From contig JAFUIK010000031.1 of the NCBI GenBank assembly GCA_017473955.1, positions 1 through 64,000 of the forward strand: a stretch of DNA of 64,000 bases. The letters are read 5' to 3'. Within the stretch, counting starts at the first letter, position 1. The number at the start of each line of letters is the position of its first letter. The DNA is from Ruminococcus sp. (GTDB taxonomy: Bacteria; Bacillota; Clostridia; Oscillospirales; Acutalibacteraceae). The translations under genes and the position numbers were made by a program. Under the pieces are notes generated by a model, which worked only from the letters and a program-made list of their open reading frames with translations, was not told the origin of the DNA and made no database searches. Positions 25,699 through 35,350 of this stretch are shown here, in pieces.

Positions 25699-25870
25699 TA
25701 AGCGTCTGAGGTCCGTAGCCCTCATAAAGTCAAACACGATGCCGACCTGTGAAGTTTACCTGCGTAAACAATACAGGGCGAGAGAGTGCGTAGACTTTTG
25801 AGGAGAAGCGGAGGACGACGAAGGCGAGATATTTAAGCGTCCGAGGTCCGTAGCTCTCATAAAGTCAATA
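25699..25870 (+). repeat. REP-like repeat pair, copies 4 and 5
   Basis: Direct copies TAAGCGTCTGAGGTCCGTAG (25699) and TAAGCGTCCGAGGTCCGTAG (25834), 135 nt apart, each followed by CTCATAAAGTC. Between them GACTTTTGAGG (about 25793-25803) is complementary to the CCTCATAAAGTC flank, so the unit can fold back. It starts two bases after parS and fills the parA-noc gap; no gene is seen. Confidence 0.8.
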
Positions 25871-25907
25871 AAGTATTTCTAAATTTACATTAACATTCAC
25901 TTTATAT

Positions 25908-25945
25908 GCCAAAAGGCCACACAGAAAAACTGTGTGACCTTTGGC
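25908..25945 (-). terminator. Long hairpin after noc
   Basis: CCAAAGGTCACACAG / CTGTGTGGCCTTTTGG on the minus strand, about 15 bp, without a strong T run. Confidence 0.55.
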
Positions 25946-26006
25946 AAGGGGTTCAGATAAGGAAATGGGTATGAGTGGATAGATGCTTTCGCATCTAAGG
26001 GGAAAG

Positions 26007-26843
26007 CTAAACTACCATTTGCGACTTATTAGCCGCTTTTGGAATTTTCACGGTGTACTCTATGTACTCGTCTGTCTCGTTTTTACTGCTTGTTGCGTTG
26101 ATACCTGACAGACGCATAGTATCAACCGCCTTATTTATTGTGTTTACAAAGATGCGAACATCTTTGACTACTATCTTTTTTTCAGGTTTCTTTGTTTTTT
26201 CAGGGAGTTGTGGCACCGTTCTGCGTAACAGTATTTCAGTAACCAAAGCTTCACTTTGTGTGACATTAAGATTTTCAGAAATAATTCTGCTTAATGCCTC
26301 TCTTCTGAGTGATTCATCGTCTATTCGAAGTAACGCCCTTGCGTGTCGCTCAGATAAAGATGCACTAACTATCCATTCTTGTTCTTCAAATGTTAATCGC
26401 AAGAGCCTTAACTTATTAGCGATAGTCGATTGTTTTTTTCCTATGCTTATTGCCGCTTGTTCCTGAGTTAAGCCATACTTTCGTATTAATCTAGCAATAC
26501 CTCTGGCTTGCTCAAACATTCCTAAATCTTGACGCTGAATATTTTCAATCAAAGCAAAAACTGCCGACTCCTTGTCCGAGCACTTAAGAATTACGCACGG
26601 AACGCGTGTAATACCAGCCATAATTGCGGCACGTAGTCTACGTTCTCCTGCAACAAGCTCAAATTCAGTTGAGTTAATTCTTCTAACTGATAACGGCTGA
26701 AGAATACCGTTTTGCACTATAGATTGAGAAAGCGACCTCAACTCAGCCTCGTCGAAGTTTTTTCTGGGTTGGGTTTTATTCGGTCTTATTGCAATTGTGG
26801 GTATATGATAAACTTTATTATCATCTCTGCTCAAAAAACTCAT
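26007..26843 (-). CDS. noc: Noc-like ParB-family nucleoid occlusion protein
   Basis: The product is 278 aa and is a ParB paralogue: GERRLRAAIMAG, ENIQRQDLGMFEQARG, an HTH (LTQEQAAISIGKKQSTIANKL) and a basic C-terminus. Its position next to rsmG is that of noc in B. subtilis, where Noc binds its own sites and the membrane to stop septation over DNA. The N-terminus lacks an obvious amphipathic helix, so the membrane role is uncertain, and no Noc-site palindrome was noticed in the window. The ATG at 26843 follows AGGGAG. It could also be a second ParB. Confidence 0.82.
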   Translation of the reverse strand: MSFLSRDDNKVYHIPTIAIRPNKTQPRKNFDEAELRSLSQSIVQNGILQPLSVRRINSTEFELVAGERRLRAAIMAGITRVPCVILKCSDKESAVFALIENIQRQDLGMFEQARGIARLIRKYGLTQEQAAISIGKKQSTIANKLRLLRLTFEEQEWIVSASLSERHARALLRIDDESLRREALSRIISENLNVTQSEALVTEILLRRTVPQLPEKTKKPEKKIVVKDVRIFVNTINKAVDTMRLSGINATSSKNETDEYIEYTVKIPKAANKSQMVV

Positions 26844-26954
26844 TTTAATCTCCCTCACAGGTTGTCCCCGCGAGATTATAATAACATCCTGTTAGCAATT
26901 TATTTGTAGAATTAGCACCGCAAATATAATTTTGTTTTGAATTATAACAACGAA

Positions 26955-26984
26955 AAACGACACACTCTGTCGAATGTGTCGTTT
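26955..26984 (-). terminator. Terminator after rsmG
   Basis: AAACGACACA / TGTGTCGTTT, 10-bp stem, with TTTTTCG on the minus strand. Confidence 0.85.
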
Positions 26985-26987
26985 AAA

Positions 26988-27698
26988 TTAAAGAGATTTA
27001 GATTTAATTTTAGCCGAAGTACGCGGATAACGCTTGTCGGTAGGGGATATTTTCTTAATATTTATTATTGTGCGTTCAGAGGTATCAGCAAGATTATATG
27101 TATCAACCTTTACAGTTTTACCGCCAAGAGTTTTAATTGCTGACTTAGCGTTAGATATTTCTTCCTCACTGTACTTGCCTTTCATAGCCAAAAAAGCTCC
27201 GCCAACCCTAACATAAGGCAAGCAATATTCAGATAGCACATTAAGCTGAGCTACAGCACGTGAGGTTGCAAAATCAAACTTTTCACGTAATTCAGCCTTT
27301 TTTGCTCCATCTTCAGCACGAGCGTGGACTATTTTTACATCACTAAGTCCCAGTTCACTAACTACTTCATTAAGAAAAGTAAGTCGTTTGTTAAGACTAT
27401 CAAGCAAACACAGCTTTATATCAGGTCTTACTATTTTAATTGGGACTGACGGGAAGCCTGCTCCTGTGCCGACATCTATCAAAGAGCTGTGTTTCGGTAT
27501 ATCAGCATAGCTAAGTAGTAGAATACTGTCACAAAAGTGTTTAAGTGCAACGTCCACAGGCTCTGTAAGTGCTGTGAGGTTCATTTTTTCATTCCACTCA
27601 ATAAGCAACTCGTAGTATCTTGTCAATTTCACAACCTGTTCGTCATTCAGCTCAATACCTGAAAGCTTAGCTTGTTCTAATAATATATCTTTAAACAT
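26988..27698 (-). CDS. rsmG: 16S rRNA m7G527 methyltransferase
   Basis: The product is 236 aa with the SAM-binding [13 protein letters not shown] motif and downstream [13 protein letters not shown] and [12 protein letters not shown] stretches of RsmG (GidB). It methylates G527 of 16S rRNA (E. coli numbering) on the small subunit. The C-terminus is basic. It overlaps mnmG by 8 bp, the standard gidA-gidB order. Confidence 0.97.
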   Translation of the reverse strand: MFKDILLEQAKLSGIELNDEQVVKLTRYYELLIEWNEKMNLTALTEPVDVALKHFCDSILLLSYADIPKHSSLIDVGTGAGFPSVPIKIVRPDIKLCLLDSLNKRLTFLNEVVSELGLSDVKIVHARAEDGAKKAELREKFDFATSRAVAQLNVLSEYCLPYVRVGGAFLAMKGKYSEEEISNAKSAIKTLGGKTVKVDTYNLADTSERTIINIKKISPTDKRYPRTSAKIKSKSL

Positions 27699-29595
27699 CT
27701 GTTAATACCTCATCAGAAGAGTTATGTGAGCTTTTAGCAAGCCAAATTAAAAGCACGCTGATATCCGCAGGGGAAACACCGCTGATACGCGAAGCCTGTC
27801 CAATATTAGCAGGGCGAATTTTGTTGAGCTTTTCTTGTGCTTCAAGTCTTAATCCAGTCAAAGTTTTATAGTCAATGTCTGGTGGGAGTTTTTTAACCTC
27901 GAGCTTTCTCATCTGCTCAACCTGAGCAAGTTGTTTCTTAATATAACCATCATATTTAATAGCTATCTCAACCTGCTCAAAAATTGCATCAGGTAAATTC
28001 GGTCGAACTATGTCAATCTCTTGCAACACTTTGTAATTTAGTTGTGGGCGTTTTAATAATTCAAACAGTCTGATTCCACCATCAACAGGTGATGTTTCAC
28101 GTGAAACAAGAATTTCGTTCAACTTTTCAGAGGCAGGAATGGTTGTATGCTTTACTCGATACATTTCCTCCTCAATGAGTCTTTGTTTTTCAATAAAACG
28201 GTTCCAACGCTCCTCGCTGATTAGTCCAAGCTCGTAACCAAGAGGTGTTAAGCGGGTGTCAGCGTTATCCTGCCTTAAAATAAGGCGATACTCACTTCTT
28301 GATGTCATCATTCTGTATGGCTCATTTGCTCCCTTAGTAATAAGGTCATCAATGAGTGTACCAATATATGAGCTTGCCCTGTCTAAAACAAACGGTTCTT
28401 TACCCTGTACTTTCAGTGCCGCATTAATACCTGCGATAAGACCTTGAGCCGCGGCTTCTTCGTAGCCAGAACTTCCATTAAACTGCCCTGCACCATATAA
28501 GCCATCAAAATCTCTGAATTCCAACGTTGCGTCCATTGATGTAGGGTCAATACAGTCATATTCAATAGCATAAGCAGGACGCATAATGAGAGCATTTTCA
28601 AGTCCTGGAATTGTATGATAAAACTGAAGCTGCACTTCCTCCGGTAGGGAAGATGACATACCCTGCAAGTACATTTCTTCTGTATCAAGGCCGCAAGGTT
28701 CGATAAATAGCTGGTGTCTTTCCTTGTGTTCAAAACGGACGATTTTGTCTTCCAAACTTGGACAATATCTGGGACCGACACCCTCAATCTTTCCGCCGTA
28801 AAGCGGAGAACGATGGATATTATCTAAGATAATCTTCTTTGTTTCTTCATTTGTGTAACTGATATGGCAGACAACTTTGTTATCACCTAAGCTCTCTGTA
28901 TCATAAGAAAATGGCACAGGCGGAGTATCACCCTTTTGAACTTCAAGTTTATCAAGTGCAATAGAGCTACGTTTAACTCTGGCAGGTGTACCAGTTTTAA
29001 ATCTACGGGTAGGGATACCGAGCTTTCTAAGACTATCACCCAAAAATGTTGCAGGAAATACTCCATCAGGACCGGATTCATAAGACACTTCACCAATGAA
29101 TATCTTGCCACCTAAATATGTTCCCGTAGCAATAATTACTGTTTTTGCCACAAATTGGGCAAACATACGGGTTGTCAGAGTCCATGTGCCGTCATCATTT
29201 CTTTCAATATCAGTAATTTCGGCTTGTCTTAAATCAAGATTATCACAAAGTTCAAGCTTGTGCTTCATAACATCCTGATACTTACGTCTGTCAATCTGTG
29301 CACGCAGAGAGTGTACAGCAGGGCCTTTACCTAAATTGAGCATTCGCATCTGCAGAAAACATTCATCCGCAGTTTTGCCCATTTCGCCACCGAGTGCGTC
29401 AATTTCACGCACCAAATGACCTTTAGCAGTTCCGCCGATAGACGGATTACAAGGACAGTTTCCGACAGCATCCATATTTATAGTAAAAATAGCAGTTTTA
29501 CAGCCGAGTCTTGCTGAAGCCAACGCAGCTTCAATACCAGCGTGACCAGCACCAATAACAGCAACATCATAATTTCCTGCAAAATATGTACTCAT
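27691..29595 (-). CDS. mnmG: tRNA uridine-34 modification protein MnmG (GidA)
   Basis: The product is 634 aa. The FAD-binding [17 protein letters not shown] motif is at about residues 13-29, the GidA signature CNPSIGG..KGHL(V)REIDALGG and [14 protein letters not shown] further on, and the C-terminal MnmE-interacting helices. With MnmE it places the cmnm5 group on U34 of several tRNAs. A perfect parS site lies inside the reading frame at 28093-28108. Operon with mnmE upstream and rsmG downstream. Confidence 0.98.
   Translation of the reverse strand: MSTYFAGNYDVAVIGAGHAGIEAALASARLGCKTAIFTINMDAVGNCPCNPSIGGTAKGHLVREIDALGGEMGKTADECFLQMRMLNLGKGPAVHSLRAQIDRRKYQDVMKHKLELCDNLDLRQAEITDIERNDDGTWTLTTRMFAQFVAKTVIIATGTYLGGKIFIGEVSYESGPDGVFPATFLGDSLRKLGIPTRRFKTGTPARVKRSSIALDKLEVQKGDTPPVPFSYDTESLGDNKVVCHISYTNEETKKIILDNIHRSPLYGGKIEGVGPRYCPSLEDKIVRFEHKERHQLFIEPCGLDTEEMYLQGMSSSLPEEVQLQFYHTIPGLENALIMRPAYAIEYDCIDPTSMDATLEFRDFDGLYGAGQFNGSSGYEEAAAQGLIAGINAALKVQGKEPFVLDRASSYIGTLIDDLITKGANEPYRMMTSRSEYRLILRQDNADTRLTPLGYELGLISEERWNRFIEKQRLIEEEMYRVKHTTIPASEKLNEILVSRETSPVDGGIRLFELLKRPQLNYKVLQEIDIVRPNLPDAIFEQVEIAIKYDGYIKKQLAQVEQMRKLEVKKLPPDIDYKTLTGLRLEAQEKLNKIRPANIGQASRISGVSPADISVLLIWLAKSSHNSSDEVLTDV
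28093..28108. other. parS site 2, inside mnmG
   Basis: TGTTTCACGTGAAACA, perfect parS palindrome within the mnmG coding sequence, 2.4 kb from site 1. Confidence 0.95.
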
Positions 29596-29624
29596 AATAA
29601 AACCTCACGGATACATTATCAAAA

Positions 29625-30992
29625 TTACTTTCCTACACAGAACTGGTGGAAAACATTATCAACAACAGTTTCTGTGACTCTTTCACCTGTTAACTCACAA
29701 AGATAAGAAATCGCATCCTCTAAAGATACAGTCACAGCGTCATAGGTTAAACCCATTTCAAGAGCTGAAATAGCATCAACTAAAGCAGTATGTGCATTTT
29801 TAGCAAGGCTACGTTGACGCTCATTACATAAAACTGCGGAAGAACTGTCAAAGTCAGCAGTTCCCGCAACTTTTTCAATCAAGTTTTCAAATTCAGTAAC
29901 ACCTGTTTTAGTCTTAGCAGACATAAAAACGATATTTTCAGTAACTTGCTTAATTTTATCTAAATCAAGTTTTTGCTCTAAATCCTCTTTATTTATAACT
30001 GCAATACAGGTAGAGCCTTTAATCTCATTCAAAATAGAAATATCATCTTCGGACAAAGGATTTGAAGCATCAAAAACAGCAATAATTAGTTCAGCAGTTA
30101 ACAAACGCTTTTTAGCTTTATCTACACCAATTTTTTCAATAGCGTTATCAGCATTACGAATACCTGCTGTGTCCGACAAATGCAAGGTAATATCTTTTAC
30201 TATAGCAGTTTCTTCCACTATGTCGCGTGTTGTACCGGCAATATCAGTTACAATACTCTTATCATAACCTGTAATAAGGTTCATCAGAGTTGATTTTCCG
30301 ACATTTGGCCTGCCGACAATTACGGTGTCAATACCCTCTCTAATTGCCTTGCCTCTATCATAATTATTAAGTAGTGTTTCAAGCTTTTGCGAACATATAT
30401 TAAGTGCATCTTTCAGCACAGAAAATTCAATTTCAGGGATATCCTCTTCAGGATAATCAGACCAAGCACACAAATGTGCGGCACGATTTACTAATTCATC
30501 TTTTACTTCATTTATACTTTTACTTAACGCACCTTCGTGAACAGAAAGTGCGGTGCGAGCAGCCGCTTTGGATTTTGCACCAATAATATCCATAACTGCT
30601 TCAGCTTCAGTTAAATCAAGCTTACCATTTAAAAAAGCTCTTTTTGTAAATTCACCGGCAGTAGCTGAAACGGCTCCACTATCAAGCACAGCTCTTAAAA
30701 CTGATTTTGTGGAATAAATACCACCATGACAGGATAATTCAACAACATTCTCGCCAGTGTAGCTGTGTGGGGCTTTAAATACAGTTGCAATACACTCATC
30801 AATCTTCTCATTTTCAAAATAAACAGCACCAAAATGTGCTGTGTAGCCTTTACTGTCAACAAGTTTTTTCCCGCTTTTAGCTTTAAAAACCTTGTCAGCA
30901 ATAAAAAAAGCATCATCGCCTGATATTCTGATTACACCTATACCACCCAGACCCTGAGCAGTACTAATAGCAGCAATTGTTGAATTCATCAT
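29625..30992 (-). CDS. mnmE: tRNA modification GTPase MnmE
   Basis: The product is 455 aa. N-terminal tetrahydrofolate-binding domain (TIAAISTAQGLGGIGVIRISG), a helical domain split by the G domain (about 210-375) with G1 GRPNVGKSTL, G3 DTAGIR and G4 NKED, and the C-terminal FCVGK box whose Cys and Lys are characteristic of MnmE. It partners MnmG. The start could be the first or second of two adjacent ATGs; AGGTG precedes both. Confidence 0.98.
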   Translation of the reverse strand: MMNSTIAAISTAQGLGGIGVIRISGDDAFFIADKVFKAKSGKKLVDSKGYTAHFGAVYFENEKIDECIATVFKAPHSYTGENVVELSCHGGIYSTKSVLRAVLDSGAVSATAGEFTKRAFLNGKLDLTEAEAVMDIIGAKSKAAARTALSVHEGALSKSINEVKDELVNRAAHLCAWSDYPEEDIPEIEFSVLKDALNICSQKLETLLNNYDRGKAIREGIDTVIVGRPNVGKSTLMNLITGYDKSIVTDIAGTTRDIVEETAIVKDITLHLSDTAGIRNADNAIEKIGVDKAKKRLLTAELIIAVFDASNPLSEDDISILNEIKGSTCIAVINKEDLEQKLDLDKIKQVTENIVFMSAKTKTGVTEFENLIEKVAGTADFDSSSAVLCNERQRSLAKNAHTALVDAISALEMGLTYDAVTVSLEDAISYLCELTGERVTETVVDNVFHQFCVGK

Positions 30993-31036
30993 AATAACAC
31001 CTGTAAAATGAATTTAATATAATATAAAAAGCAAAA

Positions 31037-31056
31037 AGGGGCGGATATCCGCCCCT
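31037..31056. terminator. Palindromic hairpin between jag and mnmE
   Basis: AGGGGCGGAT / ATCCGCCCCT perfect palindrome followed on the minus strand by TTTTTGCTTTTT. It may partly separate yidC-jag from mnmE-mnmG-rsmG. Confidence 0.75.
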
Positions 31057-31061
31057 ACGTA

Positions 31062-31856
31062 TTATTTATCAATTCTGCCGTAGAGACCGTACTCGCCGCC
31101 CTCATTTAAAGGCTTGCGGTCAGGGTTAGCCTGAGGTTTAGTTGATTTACCACTTGGCTTGCCACCTCTGTATGGTCTTCTGTTACCGCCCTGTCTATTA
31201 TTTTTATAATTACCCTTATTTTTAGGGTCAGGACCGATAACAACGTGACGGTTGATATTTTCACCCTCACTCCAAGAGATAGCACCGTTAACCTTCTGAA
31301 CAGCTGTGTGGATAATGCGTCTCTCGTAAGGATTCATTGGCTCAAGAGAAGATTTTTTGCCTGTTTTAGCGGCTTTGATACCGAGCTTTCTGCCCAAAAT
31401 CTCAAGAGTTTTTTCTCTCTTTTCTCTGTAATCGCCTGTGTTGATTGTAACTCTGCAATATGAGTTATCAACGTGGTTAGCTACAAGGCAGGTAAGATAC
31501 TGTAAAGCGTCGAGTGTTTCGCCTCGTCTGCCAATAACTGAACCTACGTCTTCGCCTGTGATATCAATATTGATGACGTTTTTTTCTTTTTCTTCAACGC
31601 TCATCTGAATATCATTTAAGCCCATAGCCTTAATAATTGAGTCAAGATAGTCAGCAGCTGCCTGTGCAGGAGTAGTCTTAACGAAAACTCTTACCTTAGC
31701 AGGATGACCACCGAACAGACCGAGAATTTTCTTAGACTGCATCTCGATAATTTCAAAATCCACGTTATCATCGTAGGTTTCTACACCGAGCATTTCGCAG
31801 GCTTTTTCTCTAGCTTCTTCAACAGTAGCACCTGTTGCAATAGCTTCTCTATTCAA
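31062..31856 (-). CDS. jag: RNA-binding protein Jag (KhpB)
   Basis: The product is 264 aa. Jag_N domain (MNREAIATGATVEEAREKA... KILGLFGGHPAKVRV), a KH domain with IGRRGETLDALQYL (about 110-125), an R3H domain (MNPYERRIIHTAVQ with the conserved Arg and His), and a Gly/Arg/Lys-rich C-terminal tail of about 50 residues with no assigned role. Jag works with KhpA and small RNAs in cell division and envelope control in firmicutes. Typical place next to yidC. Confidence 0.95.
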   Translation of the reverse strand: MNREAIATGATVEEAREKACEMLGVETYDDNVDFEIIEMQSKKILGLFGGHPAKVRVFVKTTPAQAAADYLDSIIKAMGLNDIQMSVEEKEKNVINIDITGEDVGSVIGRRGETLDALQYLTCLVANHVDNSYCRVTINTGDYREKREKTLEILGRKLGIKAAKTGKKSSLEPMNPYERRIIHTAVQKVNGAISWSEGENINRHVVIGPDPKNKGNYKNNRQGGNRRPYRGGKPSGKSTKPQANPDRKPLNEGGEYGLYGRIDK

Positions 31857-31906
31857 GTTTGCACCTTCTTTTAGTGTAATGTGAAATTTCTAATTTAGTT
31901 AGTAGT

Positions 31907-32830
31907 TTATCTGTTGTACTCAGCGTTTTTTTCGTCAAGCTCAAGTCTTGCTATATGAGCCGCTTCAGCTTTAGCATTTAATATATCAGGTGAATAAAAC
32001 TTGTTCATAATAAGTGTCTGGATAAAACCGAACACTGTTGAGCAAATCCAGTAAAAACCTACAGCCGCAGGAACGGTGTAAGCAATCCACGCAGTAAATA
32101 CAGGAAGTGCAATGAACATATATTTCATACATCCCTGCTGTTGACTCATTGGGTTGCCCTTCATAAACATCATAAATACCTGTGAACCTACTGATGTAAC
32201 TAAGCACAGGATAGGGATGAGTAATACCCAACCACCTGCAAATTTAGGAGTAGATAAAAGGTCGAGTCCGAAGAACTTAAAACCGCCTGAAAGCAGTGAA
32301 ATTTTCTCGATTTCGTCACCTGTTAGAATATTTGTAACACCACTTTGTGTGGAGATACTGTCAAAAATTCTGAGCAACTCAATTTCAGAATAAATTGAGC
32401 TGGTGTTGAGTGATAAGCCTGGAATTGTATTTACATATTCAGTAAGCTGAGCAACCTTATCGCTTGCAATATGAAGCACATTTGAAAGCGGTCTTACAAC
32501 TGAATAGTAAATTCCGAGCATAACGATAAATGGTAAAAAAGAACTCAAACAGCCCGAAAAAGGACTGATGTTTTCTTTTTCATAGAGCTTTTGAAGCTCT
32601 TCATTATATCTCTGCTTATCGTTACCATACTTTTCCTGAAGTGCTCTTTGTCTGGCTTGGATTTTAGAGTTAGCAGCCATTGACTTCTGTTGTTTTACAG
32701 AAGATGGGAATAAAATAACCTTGAATAATAATGTGAAAATAATAATTGCGATACCAAAGTTATTTACAAATGAGTAAGCTGCCCAGAGCACATAGCCGAA
32801 TAAACTACCGAAAATGTTAAAAAATTGCAT
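31907..32830 (-). CDS. yidC: Membrane protein insertase YidC
   Basis: The product is 307 aa. Five or so transmembrane helices, with the conserved core FGIAIIIFTLLFKVILFPSSVKQQKS, the cytoplasmic hairpin (KYGNDKQRYNEELQKLYEKENISPFSGC) and LPFIVMLGIYYSVVRPL. There is no lipobox and no large periplasmic domain, as in many clostridia. It inserts membrane proteins alone or with SecYEG. It follows yidD. Confidence 0.96.
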   Translation of the reverse strand: MQFFNIFGSLFGYVLWAAYSFVNNFGIAIIIFTLLFKVILFPSSVKQQKSMAANSKIQARQRALQEKYGNDKQRYNEELQKLYEKENISPFSGCLSSFLPFIVMLGIYYSVVRPLSNVLHIASDKVAQLTEYVNTIPGLSLNTSSIYSEIELLRIFDSISTQSGVTNILTGDEIEKISLLSGGFKFFGLDLLSTPKFAGGWVLLIPILCLVTSVGSQVFMMFMKGNPMSQQQGCMKYMFIALPVFTAWIAYTVPAAVGFYWICSTVFGFIQTLIMNKFYSPDILNAKAEAAHIARLELDEKNAEYNR

Positions 32831-32854
32831 AATTTAACCTTCTTAATTTTTACA

Positions 32855-33079
32855 TCAATGCTTTTTAGGTGGCACCGGATCATATCCGCCTTTTGAAAAA
32901 GGATTGCACCTTAAAATTCTCCATATTCCCATAAAAAGACCCTTAAAAGCTCCGTGAACCTCAATAGCTTCTCTGGTATATTGTGAACAAGTAGGATAAT
33001 ATTTACACTTGCCTTGTCCCATAAGCGGAGAAATGTTGCGTTGATAAAATCTAATAATTGAGATAAAAATCTTTTTCAT
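32855..33079 (-). CDS. yidD: YidD membrane insertion efficiency factor
   Basis: The product is 74 aa with the family motif [32 protein letters not shown] split by me as [10 protein letters not shown] then [11 protein letters not shown], and [13 protein letters not shown] choose the ATG at 33079 because [13 protein letters not shown] matches the family start and it follows the rnpA stop by one base; the ATG at 33097 would add six residues and overlap rnpA. Small inner-membrane-associated protein assisting YidC. Confidence 0.92.
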   Translation of the reverse strand: MKKIFISIIRFYQRNISPLMGQGKCKYYPTCSQYTREAIEVHGAFKGLFMGIWRILRCNPFSKGGYDPVPPKKH

Positions 33080-33080
33080 T

Positions 33081-33419
33081 TCAGTTGTTAATGACATTTG
33101 CCTGTTGCAAATGAATTTTTATAGCGTTTAATATATCAGTGCTTTTGACAAAAGGAGTTTTTGCTCTGGCTACAAAAACAATGTCGTAGCCGTTTTTAAT
33201 ATCAGGTAAAAGCTCATAAAAAGCCGCCCTTATTATTCGTCTGCACCTGTTACGCTGAACAGCCTTGCCGATTTTTTTAGAGGTAGTTATTCCGATTTGA
33301 AGGTTATTAGTGTTATTTTTTACGACATAAGTGACAACAACAGGAGATACAAAGGACTTGCCCCTTTTATACGCTCTTTGAAATTGCCAATTTTCTTTAA
33401 TTGTGAGATAAGCTCTCAT
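33081..33419 (-). CDS. rnpA: Ribonuclease P protein component
   Basis: The product is 112 aa. The RNR signature region ([15 protein letters not shown]) and the YDIVFVARA strand are clear, with the F..AY.RGKSF N-terminus. It helps RNase P RNA cleave 5' leaders of pre-tRNA. AGGGTGG upstream sets the ATG at 33419; a GTG at 33428 overlaps that site. Usual order rpmH-rnpA-yidD-yidC. Confidence 0.97.
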   Translation of the reverse strand: MRAYLTIKENWQFQRAYKRGKSFVSPVVVTYVVKNNTNNLQIGITTSKKIGKAVQRNRCRRIIRAAFYELLPDIKNGYDIVFVARAKTPFVKSTDILNAIKIHLQQANVINN

Positions 33420-33503
33420 CTTAACCACCCTTAGGCAAACAGTCTGAGGAATGAGTAGTAGTGTGACTGTATAGCTGTTAAAAATAAAAGATAAAAAGAA
33501 AGA

Positions 33504-33521
33504 CCACTGCCGACAGTGGCC
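33504..33521 (-). terminator. Hairpin between rpmH and rnpA
   Basis: GGCCACTG / CAGTGGTC with a 4-nt loop, then TTTCTTTTT on the minus strand. It probably lets most rpmH transcripts end before rnpA. Confidence 0.8.
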
Positions 33522-33536
33522 TATTTCTTAGTATTC

Positions 33537-33671
33537 TTAGTATGATAAGTGCTTTCTGCCCTTAGCTCTTCTTCTTGCAAGAACCTTGCGGCCGTTTTTA
33601 GTAGACATTCTTTTTCTGAAGCCGTGCTCCTTTTTTCTGTGAAGCTTTTTTGGCTGATATGTTCTCAGCAT
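33537..33671 (-). CDS. rpmH: 50S ribosomal protein L34
   Basis: The product is 44 aa, found by direct translation: it starts [18 protein letters not shown], has [20 protein letters not shown] and ends RKHLSY. This is a full L34, very basic, a late 23S-binding protein. AAAGGAGGG lies about 8 nt upstream. It is the first leftward gene from oriC. Confidence 0.98.
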   Translation of the reverse strand: MLRTYQPKKLHRKKEHGFRKRMSTKNGRKVLARRRAKGRKHLSY

Positions 33672-33711
33672 TTAAAACCCTCCTTTCGGGTACATAACCT
33701 TACAATCTAGC

Positions 33712-33741
33712 ATTATAGCTTAATAATAGCGGTTTTGTCAA
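33712..33741 (-). promoter_or_regulatory. Sigma-A promoter of rpmH
   Basis: Minus strand TTGACA (33741-33736), 18-nt spacer, TATAAT (33717-33712). Confidence 0.85.
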
Positions 33742-33779
33742 CAAAAATTTTTGCTTTTATATTGTATATTATTTTGTCT

Positions 33780-33970
33780 GAAAAAAGTGAAAAAAATTAT
33801 CCACAAGATGTGGTATAAACAGCGTTTTTTAAACACAATTTACAGACATAAAAAAATCTGAAAAAATGGTATATAATTATATGATAAATATTTACTTAAA
33901 TATAGGAAAATAATATTGATTTTTCAACATATTTTTGATACAATGTTAAACAAATAATGGATAAGTGTTG
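33780..33970. other. oriC: Replication origin region (oriC)
   Basis: Between rpmH and dnaA, where strand bias flips. One perfect DnaA box TTATCCACA (33797-33805, plus) and one near-box TTATCCATT (minus, 33964-33956) flank about 150 nt of very AT-rich sequence suited to unwinding. Only these boxes are clear, fewer than in most firmicutes origins; the dnaA-dnaN gap may hold more. Confidence 0.75.
33916..33944 (+). promoter_or_regulatory. Sigma-A promoter of dnaA
   Basis: TTGATT (33916-33921), 17-nt spacer, TACAAT (33939-33944). The near-consensus DnaA box at 33956 sits just downstream, so DnaA could repress its own gene. Confidence 0.65.
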
Positions 33971-34018
33971 GGTCAGTGAATATATGACCTACAGAATATG
34001 GAAAATGGAGGATAAAAA

Positions 34019-35350
34019 ATGGGTTCTTTTGAAGAAGCTTGGCAAGTTATTTGTGACTACTTTCAAAACGAAAAGAAAATTACAGATGTTGCTTACAAAA
34101 CATGGATAAGTCGTATTGAACCAAAGAACATCGACTTTGAAAAAGGCGAGATAACACTTCTTGTTCCTAATGATTTTCATCGACAGACGCTGATGCGTTG
34201 TTACATACCTATGCTTGAAGATGCATATACAGCAGTATTTGGTACAACCTTTCAAACGGTTTTCATTGTTCCTGATGAAATTGACAAAAAAGTACAAACT
34301 AAGTTTTTATCAAATGAGCAATCAGCAGATGCAGGATATGAATTTACTTTTGACACCTTTATCGTAGGTCAGAGTAACAAATTTGCTCACGCTGCGTGCT
34401 TAGCTGTTTCACAAAATCCTGCCGGAGCTTATAACCCTCTGTTTTTATACGGTAACTCCGGACTTGGTAAAACTCATTTGCTTTATGCTATTGGCAACGA
34501 TATCAAAAATTCTCATCCTGAAATGAAGATTGTTTACGTCAAGGGTGATGATTTTACAAATGAGCTTATCGAGTCAATCAGACTTGCAACAATGTCTGAG
34601 TTCAGACAAAAATACAGACAAGCTGATGTTCTTTTAGTTGACGACGTTCAGTTTATCGGAGGTAAGGAAAGAACTCAGGAAGAATTTTTCCACACATTTA
34701 ATACCTTATTTGAAGCTAAAAAGCAGATAGTACTTACATCAGACCGTCCACCAAAGGAAATTAAAACCTTAGAAGACAGACTTCGTTCTCGCTTTGAATC
34801 CGGACTTTTAGCTGACATACAGCCACCTGATTTAGAAACAAGAATTGCTATTATTAAGCGTAAATCTGAAATTTTAGGTCTTAATCTTGAGGATGAGATT
34901 TGCGAATGTATCGCTCAAAAGCTTAAAACAAATATTCGTCAGCTTGAAGGTGTTGTTAAAAAGCTTAAAGCTCGTTTTTATTTAACAGGAGAAACAGCAT
35001 CAATCCAGACCGTAAGTGAAGCAATCTCTGATATTTTAAATAATGAAGCTCCACCTGAATTAACAGTTGAAAAAATTATTGATGAAGTAGCTCGCACCTT
35101 TGGTGTAAACACTGATGATATCCGTTCTCAAAAATCACGTAAGGCTAATATTAACAAGCCTCGACAAATTGCTATTTTTATTGTGAGAGAGCTTACATCT
35201 CTTTCAATGGAAGCAGTAGGTAAAGAATTCGGAGGCAGACATTATTCAACTATTGTTTATACAATTCAGCAAGTTGAAAAAAATATGAAGACCGATATGA
35301 ATTTAAAAGCAACAGTTGAGGATATTATCAAAAATATTCGTGATAGATAG
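34019..35350 (+). CDS. dnaA: Chromosomal replication initiator DnaA
   Basis: The product is 443 aa. Domain I (about 1-80) for self and helicase contact; AAA+ domain III with Walker A GNSGLGKTHLL and Walker B VLLVDDVQF; domain IV with the DnaA-box HTH and signature GGRHYSTIVYT near the C-terminus. ATP-DnaA opens oriC. GGAGG upstream of the ATG. First rightward gene. Confidence 0.99.
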   Translation: MGSFEEAWQVICDYFQNEKKITDVAYKTWISRIEPKNIDFEKGEITLLVPNDFHRQTLMRCYIPMLEDAYTAVFGTTFQTVFIVPDEIDKKVQTKFLSNEQSADAGYEFTFDTFIVGQSNKFAHAACLAVSQNPAGAYNPLFLYGNSGLGKTHLLYAIGNDIKNSHPEMKIVYVKGDDFTNELIESIRLATMSEFRQKYRQADVLLVDDVQFIGGKERTQEEFFHTFNTLFEAKKQIVLTSDRPPKEIKTLEDRLRSRFESGLLADIQPPDLETRIAIIKRKSEILGLNLEDEICECIAQKLKTNIRQLEGVVKKLKARFYLTGETASIQTVSEAISDILNNEAPPELTVEKIIDEVARTFGVNTDDIRSQKSRKANINKPRQIAIFIVRELTSLSMEAVGKEFGGRHYSTIVYTIQQVEKNMKTDMNLKATVEDIIKNIRDR

